Below are positions 58,359 through 64,000 of a stretch of 64,000 bases of DNA, in pieces. How positions within the stretch are numbered: position 1 is the first letter of the stretch; each line of letters opens with the position of its first letter. Position numbers and translations under genes: made by a program. The notes beneath the pieces are model-generated. The model was given only the letters and a program-made list of their open reading frames with translations, had not been told where the DNA came from and searched no databases. Source of the DNA: Kribbella sp. NBC_01245 (GTDB lineage Bacteria; Actinomycetota; Actinomycetes; Propionibacteriales; Kribbellaceae); the NCBI RefSeq assembly GCF_036226525.1, contig NZ_CP108487.1, positions 1,116,001 through 1,180,000 of the forward strand. Direction: 5' to 3'.

Positions 58359-58439
58359 TACCACACTCGGAATGGCCGGTCGCAATGTCGAGTTGACCGA
58401 GGTTGAACTGGTCAGCGTGCACCGCTAAACGCACGCGGC

Positions 58440-58461
58440 GCGCTCGCAGGTAGGCGAGCGC
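58440..58461. terminator. Hairpin terminator
   Basis: Perfect 8-bp arms GCGCTCGC and GCGAGCGC with a 6-nt loop, 15 bp beyond the end of the chimeric minus-strand ORF. Confidence 0.65.
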
Positions 58462-58476
58462 ACCGCAGCGTCGTGT

Positions 58477-58768
58477 CTAGACCGAGATGGTGACGTAGAA
58501 GACCTTCTGGCAATAGGTCACCCGGTTGTCGGCATCCGTCAGGGCCACGTAGACCGTGCCCTTCTTGTCGGCGCCGTGATGGATCTCGATGGTGAAGTTC
58601 GCACCGGAGAAGCTGGACGCGTTGTGTTTCTCAACGTGGTCGCCGCTCCTGTCGTTCCAGCCGACGACTGCGAGGCCGTATCCGGTGAACCATCGCCCTG
58701 GCGATCCCACGCCCCAAGCCGCGGCCGGCGCCCACGACGACCGCCGTCCTGCCCGAAATGTCATTCAT
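58477..58768 (-). pseudogene. Chimera: SDR start fused to the tail of an unrelated protein
   Basis: The ATG at 58768 has a strong GGAGGAGCACGACA leader and opens MNDISGRTAVVVGAGRGLGR then GIARAM, the start of a short-chain dehydrogenase with its TGxxxGxG-like loop. Coding similarity stops near 58690. From there a different frame continues TGYGLAVVGWNDRSGDHVEK, HNASSFSGANFTIEIHHGAD, KKGTVYVALTDADNRVTYCQ and KVFYVTISV to the stop at 58477, the tail of a beta-rich protein. A deletion has joined two genes out of frame. Confidence 0.6.
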
Positions 58769-58790
58769 TGTCGTGCTCCTCCGCGGTCTC

Positions 58791-59594
58791 TTAGTCGGGG
58801 ATGGCGCCGAGGCTCATGTTGGCCATGGTTCCGGCGATTCCGCTCGCCCGGTCCGAAGCGATGAACGTGACGACCTCGGCCATTTCCTGAAGGCTCGGCA
58901 GGCGTTTGCGGTGCGTGCGCTCGGTGACCATGTCCTGGAACTGGTCGCGAGTGATTCCGTGGGCCTTGGCATGAATGCCGAAGACCTCCTCGATCGTGCC
59001 GCTGTCCGGCATTCCCTGGGTCCGGACCCCGGCCACGCGGACGCCGTGCGGCGCGAGCTCGACTGAGAGGTCCCTGATCAGGGCCTCCTCGGCCGCCATG
59101 GCCAATGCGACGCCACCCATGAGGGGGTTGGCGATCCGGGAGGGAATCGAGGTCACGGTCATGATCACGCCCGAGCCTTTCGCCGTCATGTGCCGCCCGG
59201 CCAGGCGGGCGGTCAGGAAGTTGGCTCGCACGTGCTCGGCAATGGGTCGCATGAACTCGTCGACGTTGAGATCGACGAGCGGAACGCCCTGCAGGGTGGT
59301 GTTACGGAGCCCGACGGCGTTGAACGAGATGTCGACGCCGCCCGCCTTCTCGATCACGGTGTCGAGGTGCTCGGCCACGGCGTTCTCGTCGAGCGCGTCG
59401 ACTTGCGCGGCCTCGGCCACGCCCCCAGCGGTGACGATCTCCTTGGCGAGTACCTCCGCCTTCGACAGGGTGCGCCCGGCAAGAAAGACCCGCGCCCCTT
59501 CGCGCGCGAATGTCTTGGCGACGGCGTGACCGATGGCACCGCCGGCTCCGTAGATCACGGCGGTCTTGTCCTGGAGCAGCAAACTCGTGCTCAT
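58791..59594 (-). CDS. Short-chain dehydrogenase/reductase (SDR)
   Basis: 267 residues. The N-terminal coenzyme loop reads KTAVIYGAGGAIGHAVAKTF; VDALDENAVAEHLD and FNAVGLRN replace the usual NNAG. The active-site tyrosine position is unusual: where YxxxK is expected, the sequence reads NPLMGGVALAMAAEEALIRD, so the Tyr and Lys appear to be absent. It may therefore be a non-canonical or non-catalytic SDR, as in several atypical families. The end SDRASGIAGTMANMSLGAIPD is typical. It lies 15 bp downstream of another SDR in the same direction. Confidence 0.8.
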   Translation of the reverse strand: MSTSLLLQDKTAVIYGAGGAIGHAVAKTFAREGARVFLAGRTLSKAEVLAKEIVTAGGVAEAAQVDALDENAVAEHLDTVIEKAGGVDISFNAVGLRNTTLQGVPLVDLNVDEFMRPIAEHVRANFLTARLAGRHMTAKGSGVIMTVTSIPSRIANPLMGGVALAMAAEEALIRDLSVELAPHGVRVAGVRTQGMPDSGTIEEVFGIHAKAHGITRDQFQDMVTERTHRKRLPSLQEMAEVVTFIASDRASGIAGTMANMSLGAIPD

Positions 59595-59609
59595 TGGTAT
59601 GCCCTTCCG

Positions 59610-60332
59610 TTACTGGTTCTGCGCCGCGGAAACGAGCGCCGCGTTCTCGCGCTCGAGCGCCTTCACCGCACCGCTGTTCCAGCTGTCGGCAAGCGCCTGC
59701 GAGAAGGGATCGGGGAAGATCTCGTCTTCTCCCTTGGCAAGCCCGTCGAGGATGGCCCGGGCTACCGACTGCGGTGACGCCTTCGGAATGTCGAGGTCAC
59801 GCACCATGTCAGTGTCCACGGGACCGGGCAGCACGGCATGAACGTCCACGCCCTGACCGGCGAGCGTGGCACGCAGGGACTGCGTTAACGAGAACGCGGC
59901 CGCCTTCGAGATCGAGTACGCAGGACTGATCGGCACGGCAGCCACCGCTGCCATCGACAGCACATTGACGATCGCGCCCTTCGACTCGACAAGTCGAGGC
60001 AAGAGTGCCTGGATGACGCCATAGGGGCCGAAGAGGTTAACCCCAAGATGCCGCTCCAGGCCGGCTCGATCGGCCAGGTCTTCATAGCCGTAGACGCCCG
60101 CATTGTTGATCAGGACGTCGAGTGAACCAACCGTTTCCGAAGCGGCGGCGATCTGTCCGGCGTCGGTCACGTCGAGGGTCAGCGGCGTGACGCGCTCATC
60201 CGCGTGGGTGAGGGCCTGTCGTGTGCCGGCGTAGACCCTTTTGGCGCCTCTGCTCAGCGCCTCGTCGACCAGCGCCTTCCCGATGCCGCGGCTGGCTCCA
60301 GTCACCAGGACCGTCTTGTCCGCGAGTGTCAT
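59610..60332 (-). CDS. Classical SDR oxidoreductase
   Basis: 240 residues with the full classical SDR set: TGASRGIG (residues 11-18), a basic coenzyme-binding Arg in YAGTRQA (suggesting NADP), LDVTD, NNAGVYG, the catalytic Ser in VLSMAAV and YSISKAA with Tyr and Lys. The C-terminus is PGPVDTDMVRD. Oxidises or reduces an unknown alcohol/carbonyl. It is first gene of an SDR cluster and is divergent from the sigma-factor gene 154 bp away, which may control it (inference). Confidence 0.88.
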   Translation of the reverse strand: MTLADKTVLVTGASRGIGKALVDEALSRGAKRVYAGTRQALTHADERVTPLTLDVTDAGQIAAASETVGSLDVLINNAGVYGYEDLADRAGLERHLGVNLFGPYGVIQALLPRLVESKGAIVNVLSMAAVAAVPISPAYSISKAAAFSLTQSLRATLAGQGVDVHAVLPGPVDTDMVRDLDIPKASPQSVARAILDGLAKGEDEIFPDPFSQALADSWNSGAVKALERENAALVSAAQNQ

Positions 60333-60486
60333 GCGTTCTCCTCGTCAGGTGGAAATCGAACTGTCGAGAGTGCAGACACCACACCGCCGGCAAAATGGGC
60401 GGCGCGTGATGCGCCCAGTTTTCGGCCCGGCCGGTGTCACAACTGAGGAAGACTGGCGAACCTGACACCAGGCGAGGTGATGACAC

Positions 60487-61500
60487 GTGACCGCGAGCGA
60501 GCTGATCGCAAGGGCGCGGGATGGGGATGACGAGGCGTTCCGGCAACTGACAGAGCTACATCGCCGGGAGCTGCACATGCACTGCTACCGGATGCTCGGC
60601 TCGTTCCAGGACGCCGAGGACGTTCTGCAGGACACGCTGCTCGCCGCATGGCGCGGTCTCGACCGGTTCGAGGGGCGGTCCACGATCCGCACCTGGCTGT
60701 ACCGGATCGCCACCAACCAGTGCCTCAACGTGATTCGCTCGGCCAGCCGCCGCCCGGCAAAGGAGTGGGACGTGCCCGAGATCGAACCACCGGAGCCGAA
60801 CCGGCACGGCGAAATCGTCTGGCTCGAGCCATACCCCGACGCGCTCCTCGACGGCGCGATCGCCACGCCGCCCGGCCCGGAAGCACGCTACGAGCAGAAG
60901 GAGTCCATCTCGCTGGCGTTCGTCACCGCGCTGCAGCTCCTGCCCGCCCGCCAGCGGGCCGTCCTGATCCTGCGCGAGGTGCTCGGCTACCCGGCAGCCG
61001 ACGTCGCCGACATCCTCGACTCCTCCGTCGAATCGGTCACCAGCGCGCTCAAACGGGCACGCGCCACGCTGCAACGGCGCATCCCGCCGGACGGAACCAC
61101 CGCTTCATCGCCGACGCTCGCCTCACCGGCCGAGCAGGCACTCGTGGCGAGGTTCACTCGCGCGTACGAAGCCGGCGACATCGATGCCTTGGTTGCCCTG
61201 CTCACCGACGACGTTCGGGTCTCGATGCCGCCGATGCCGCTCGAATACCTCGGCCGCGACGCCGTCGCCGGTTTCTACACCGCGCTTATGAGCGCCAACC
61301 GCGAGTACCACCTGGTCCCCACGCGCGCCAACGGCCAACCGGCCTTCGGCACCTACCTCCGCGCGCCCACCGACGGCATCCGGCACGGGACCGGGCTTCT
61401 CGTCCTCACCCTGGCCGGCGACCGGATCTCCGCCGTGACCCGCTTCGACAACAGCGTCCTTCCCTGGTTCGGGCTCCCACGTTCCCTTCCCAGCCACTGA
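60487..61500 (+). CDS. ECF sigma factor with SnoaL-like C-terminal domain
   Basis: 337 residues from a GTG. Sigma region 2 (LTELHRRELHMHCYRMLGSF then QDAEDVLQDTLLAAWRGLDR, RTWLYRIATNQCLNVI) and region 4 (LPARQRAVLILREVLGYPAA then DVADILDSSVESVTSALKRA) are followed by a roughly 125-residue SnoaL-like domain (VARFTRAYEAGDIDALVALL, EYLGRDAVAGFYTALM, VTRFDNSVLPWFGLP). This is the arrangement of the SigX5/SigG-like ECF group, in which the C-terminal domain replaces an anti-sigma factor as regulator. It is divergent from the SDR cluster; a 7-bp dyad (GGTGTCA/TGACACC, 60433-60469) lies upstream. Confidence 0.9.
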   Translation: MTASELIARARDGDDEAFRQLTELHRRELHMHCYRMLGSFQDAEDVLQDTLLAAWRGLDRFEGRSTIRTWLYRIATNQCLNVIRSASRRPAKEWDVPEIEPPEPNRHGEIVWLEPYPDALLDGAIATPPGPEARYEQKESISLAFVTALQLLPARQRAVLILREVLGYPAADVADILDSSVESVTSALKRARATLQRRIPPDGTTASSPTLASPAEQALVARFTRAYEAGDIDALVALLTDDVRVSMPPMPLEYLGRDAVAGFYTALMSANREYHLVPTRANGQPAFGTYLRAPTDGIRHGTGLLVLTLAGDRISAVTRFDNSVLPWFGLPRSLPSH

Positions 61501-61598
61501 TTCCTCCGTCAGTCGTATCCGCCCGAGACACGCGAAAGGTTGGCGACGCTGCTCGCGCGTTCCTGTCGCGTCATACCGCTCCGGGAGTAGCGCCCGCG

Positions 61599-62357
61599 CT
61601 AGTCCGGTCGGCGGGCTACCGCGAGCAGCGAGCCACCGGCGGGGAAGTTCAGCCCGGCGCGAACCAGAGCCGACTCGAGCCGCATCACGCCGTAGCAGGC
61701 CTTGTTCAGCGGGGCGGCCATGTCGAGCTCTTCCTCGACGTTACCGGCGTCCTTCTTGAGCAGCCGCGACACCATCATGGCCGGCAGCAGCAGGGAGACG
61801 AACGACGCGACCCGGCTGACTTCGAAACCGGCTGCCCGAAGCTCGTCGGTCAGCTCGCGCTTCGTGTACCGCTTCACGTGGTGCGCCGCGACATCCGCCT
61901 CGCTCCACAACCACTTGTGCTGCGGCACGGTGACCAGCAGACCGCCGCCGGGCTTCAGCGCCTTATACATCCCAGCCAGTACGGCAGGGGCGTCCTCGAC
62001 GTGCTCGATCACGTCGAACGCACCGACCACGTCGAACTCGCTGTCGTAGGGGCTCTGGGTGGCGTCCTGCTGGCGGAGCTCGACCCCGGAAGGCATTCGG
62101 ATCCGGGCCTTAGCCAGACCCTCCTCGAACAGCTCGGTGCCGACCAGCCGCCAGTCCGGGTGCACCTCCCGGATCCGGCTGATGACGTATCCCGTCCCGC
62201 AGCCGAGTTCGAGGAACGACTTCGCGGCCGGGAAGTTGCGATCGAGGGCCCAGTTGATCAGGTCGCTGCGGCCCCGGAACCAGAAACTTGCCGCCTCCAG
62301 CGCGAAGAGCTTCTCGAAGTGCTGTGGGTCGTAGCCCCCGACGGGTGAGCTGGCCAT
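61599..62357 (-). CDS. Class I SAM-dependent methyltransferase
   Basis: 252 residues beginning GGYDPQHFEKLFALEAASFW, then motif I FLELGCGTGYVISRIREVHP, VGTELFEEGLAKAR, FDVVGAFDVIEHVEDAPAVL, KPGGGLLVTVPQHKWLWSEA and HVKRYTKRELTDELRAAGFE. The WSxxDxxxxHxxRYxxxxL motif is characteristic of the UbiG/glycan-linked methyltransferases often found with sugar biosynthesis genes. Hydrophobic C-terminal part (SFVSLLLPAMMVSRLL) may bind membrane. No partner genes adjacent; substrate unknown. Confidence 0.85.
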   Translation of the reverse strand: MASSPVGGYDPQHFEKLFALEAASFWFRGRSDLINWALDRNFPAAKSFLELGCGTGYVISRIREVHPDWRLVGTELFEEGLAKARIRMPSGVELRQQDATQSPYDSEFDVVGAFDVIEHVEDAPAVLAGMYKALKPGGGLLVTVPQHKWLWSEADVAAHHVKRYTKRELTDELRAAGFEVSRVASFVSLLLPAMMVSRLLKKDAGNVEEELDMAAPLNKACYGVMRLESALVRAGLNFPAGGSLLAVARRPD

Positions 62358-62592
62358 CGCCCGAATGTACGGCCGCCGCGGGGCTATGCCAAGGTGGACG
62401 CTGAAACCGCGCTGGACTCCTGGAACGCAGCCAGCCCCGGCAGTACCTCGCCCTCACTCTCCGGTACCGGCATCGAGGGGCGTCAGCCGATGACCGTTTG
62501 CCGAACAGCAGCCGAGGTTAAGAGATTGGATTCTCTTGTTACGCTGGGTGATTCCCTCTCCTAGCCAACAATGACTGAAGGGTTCTCCCCTC

Positions 62593-62919
62593 ATGGGCAT
62601 CTTCGACTCCCTCAAGGACAAGGCCACCGAGCTCCTGTCGGGCGCCACCGACAAGGTCACCGAGGCCACCGGCATCGATTTGTCCGGCGCCTCCGACAAA
62701 ATCGCCGAAACCACCGGTGTCGACGTCAGTGGCGTCACCGACCAGGCCACCCAGGCCACTGAGGGTCTGGCCGACCAGGCCCAAGGCCACGCCGAGGCGG
62801 CCCAGGACCAGGCCAACTCCGTCAGCGACCAGGTCACCGGTGCCACCGGTATCGACCTTCCCACCGAAGGCCTGACCGACCAGGCCACCGACAAGTTCGG
62901 TGAAGCCACCGGCCGCTGA
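62593..62919 (+). CDS. Amphipathic 'antitoxin'-family (MT0933-like) protein
   Basis: 108 residues, MGIFDSLKDKATELLSGATD and then repeated units of DKVTEATGIDLSG, SDKIAETTGVDVSG, TDQATQATEGLADQAQ type. Very rich in Ala, Thr, Asp and Gln. This composition and the GIFDSLKDKA start match the actinobacterial family named after the putative antitoxin MT0933. No toxin gene lies next to it, so the label is only a family name; a stress-related amphipathic-helix protein is as likely. A small hairpin follows. Confidence 0.7.
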   Translation: MGIFDSLKDKATELLSGATDKVTEATGIDLSGASDKIAETTGVDVSGVTDQATQATEGLADQAQGHAEAAQDQANSVSDQVTGATGIDLPTEGLTDQATDKFGEATGR

Positions 62920-62942
62920 CCGGCAGCCGTTCCCGACGATCC

Positions 62943-62964
62943 GCTCCCGCCCTCCCGTGGGAGC
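62943..62964. terminator. Possible small terminator
   Basis: GCTCCC and GGGAGC arms with a 10-nt loop, 24 bp after the stop of the preceding gene. Short stem, so weak. Confidence 0.4.
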
Positions 62965-63032
62965 AGGTGGACTGCTCACCATCTCCGCGAGCCCGACGTT
63001 CGGCGCCGAGGCGTGTGGTCGAGGCTCTGACC

Positions 63033-63185
63033 ATGCTGGACGTCCGCGGAATCTCATACCTGATCGGTGAGGACACCGACGAGGTACGACGAGACCTCGA
63101 GATCATCGCCCGGGATCTGCGCTGCACCACGATAATGCTGATCGGCGGCGACCAAGAGCAGTTGGTCGCCGCCGCCCGCCGATCA
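63033..63185 (+). pseudogene. N-terminal stub of a TIM-barrel family protein
   Basis: The ATG at 63033 opens MLDVRGISYLIGEDTDEVRR then DLEIIARDLRCTTIMLIGGD and QEQLVAAARR. This resembles the start of the glycosyl-hydrolase-like proteins sometimes annotated as abortive infection proteins in actinobacteria (first strand ...G(I/V)xYDxG, then RRDLxxIRDDLHCxxVxIxG). About 300 residues should follow, but coding potential ends near 63185. Confidence 0.4.
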
Positions 63186-63195
63186 CGCCGTTCAC

Positions 63196-63246
63196 GGAAT
63201 GGCCGGTCTTGTCAGCTCTCTGAAAGGCAATCCTTCGGGCCATTCC
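63196..63246. repeat. Inverted repeat
   Basis: GGAATGGCC (63196-63204) and GGCCATTCC (63238-63246), perfect 9-bp arms around a 33-nt loop, beside the truncated stub. It could be a recombination scar or a transcript hairpin; nothing decides between them. Confidence 0.45.
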
Positions 63247-63335
63247 GAGGTCGCCGTCCTGGTGCCGAAACCGCCGTCGCCTGGTACCGGCGGGTGTCGG
63301 GAGTGGTGTGGCTGCCCCGTAGCCCGCCACTCGGT

Positions 63336-64000
63336 TCAGCGCTGGTCCTGTGTACTGCCGGAGACCCCTGGAGCGCCTTGGTCAACCGGGCGTGTTTGAT
63401 CCGGCACGGGCAGTGGCAGCCCGAGGGCCGCTGCCACCCACATCAGGTTGATCGACGCGAGGTCGATGAACACGCGACGGAGCCAATCTGGCTGCTCGCT
63501 CACGCAGGCGCGCTGCAGCGACGGTCCCGCAAGCCTCGCGATGAGGGGTGCGGGTTCGGTGCACACCTGCCACGGCGGCGGACCACCCTCCAGGTGAAGC
63601 GTGGGGAGCAGCTGCACGAGGTCGTGCAACTCGTGGCCGGCGCCGGCGTGCGACCAGTCGACGAGGCGACCTTCGCGCTCGCCGGCGTTGCTGAGGATGC
63701 ACACGTTATCGCTGCGGACGTCGCCGTGCACCAGGTATGCACCGAGCTCGAGAGCGGTGTCCGCCTCCGCGTCGACGGCGGTTAGGGTCTCGGCATTCGC
63801 CTCGAGCCAGCCGGGGTTGACGACACCGACATCGACAAGCCGGTCGGCCAGCTCGATAACGCGCGGCCACTGTGGTCCCGGCCAGCTGGTCGTCCGCGGC
63901 AGCTCGGCAGGGAGCGGCGCTCGGCGCAAACGGTCGAGCGTGCGGCGGAGAACGTCGATGTCGCCGGGTCGCCAGACCGTCGACGTGCCGCCGCCCGGAT
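63336..64000 (-). CDS. Aminoglycoside phosphotransferase-family kinase, 5' end outside window
   Basis: The frame stays open to the right edge, reading TSTVWRPGDIDVLRRTLDRL then RRAPLPAELPRTTSWPGPQW, so the N-lobe start lies beyond the window; about 220 residues are visible. The catalytic loop is YLVHGDVRSDNVCIL (H-G-D-x4-N, the APH Brenner motif) and the metal-binding DFG equivalent is LVDWSHAGAG. A helical C-lobe follows (DLASINLMWVAAALG). This family phosphorylates antibiotics or small metabolites such as choline, homoserine or sugars. No resistance role can be inferred. Confidence 0.8.
   Translation of the reverse strand, partial: PGGGTSTVWRPGDIDVLRRTLDRLRRAPLPAELPRTTSWPGPQWPRVIELADRLVDVGVVNPGWLEANAETLTAVDAEADTALELGAYLVHGDVRSDNVCILSNAGEREGRLVDWSHAGAGHELHDLVQLLPTLHLEGGPPPWQVCTEPAPLIARLAGPSLQRACVSEQPDWLRRVFIDLASINLMWVAAALGLPLPVPDQTRPVDQGAPGVSGSTQDQR

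Noticed and set aside
60433..60469. GGTGTCA/TGACACC dyad upstream of the sigma factor as an operator
   Set aside because: Short 7-bp arms with a 23-bp gap; plausible but not above chance, so mentioned only with the gene.
62593..62919. Toxin-antitoxin pair
   Set aside because: The protein fits an 'antitoxin'-named family, but neither neighbour looks like a toxin.
62967..63785. Long plus-strand frame (272 codons) at the right end
   Set aside because: Only its first part (63033-63185) is protein-like; the rest is antisense to the phosphotransferase-family gene with HGD and DW motifs.

Overview
High-GC actinobacterial DNA, probably a soil actinomycete of the Kribbella/Nocardioides type (inferred from base composition, frequent GTG starts, leaderless-looking promoters, Tat-exported enzymes and families such as AfsR-type regulators, F420-type reductases and a DUF839/PhoX phosphatase). 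No rRNA, tRNA or CRISPR array was recognised.

Layout. 0-8.9 kb: a PAP2 phosphatase (cut by the window edge) and a Tat-exported PhoX-like phosphatase, a 1,762-residue secreted multidomain surface protein, and a cation/proton antiporter. 8.9-15.1 kb: a TetR regulator with twin operators ahead of an ABC exporter pair, a small membrane protein, and an ArsB/NhaD-type transporter with a CBS-domain partner. 15.4-26.0 kb: a potassium locus, with the complete kdpFABCDE operon followed by a TrkH/TrkA-type low-affinity system. Tandem 11-bp repeats (GTGAGAGGTCT-like) lie before kdp and twice between kdpE and trkH, and look like binding sites of the OmpR-family regulator KdpE.

26-46 kb is a gene graveyard with live genes between the ruins. 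It holds four serine-recombinase remnants, an AAA/LuxR-type regulator fused by deletion to the tail of an O-methyltransferase, a frameshifted secreted-type gene, a dnaE2 stub still carrying its SOS box, a secreted ORF with an in-frame TAG, and a PHB-depolymerase-like esterase broken by a frameshift and a deletion. Intact genes here include an F420-type reductase, a dienelactone hydrolase, a secreted BNR-type protein, two small proteins, a methyltransferase and a 921-residue AfsR-type regulator.

46.5-57 kb is the most interesting part. A five-gene, translationally coupled leftward operon encodes a ComEC-like metallo-beta-lactamase protein, a CHAT protease with both catalytic residues, a second CHAT protein without the catalytic His, a 1,198-residue TPR protein ending in an FlhA C-terminal (FHIPEP) domain, and a soluble FHIPEP protein. 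A perfect 11-bp dyad lies just upstream. An RDD membrane protein and a patatin-like phospholipase converge on it, and the patatin gene overlaps the operon's last gene. No flagellar or type III secretion genes are present, so the FHIPEP domains have been recruited to another task; the CHAT, TPR and patatin content suggests a stress-response or immune module (inference).

57-64 kb: relics including a pPIWI-RE-like RNase-H fragment, then two SDR oxidoreductases (plus the stub of a third), a SnoaL-tailed ECF sigma factor, a methyltransferase, an amphipathic 'antitoxin'-family protein, a truncated TIM-barrel stub and an aminoglycoside phosphotransferase-family gene that runs off the right edge.
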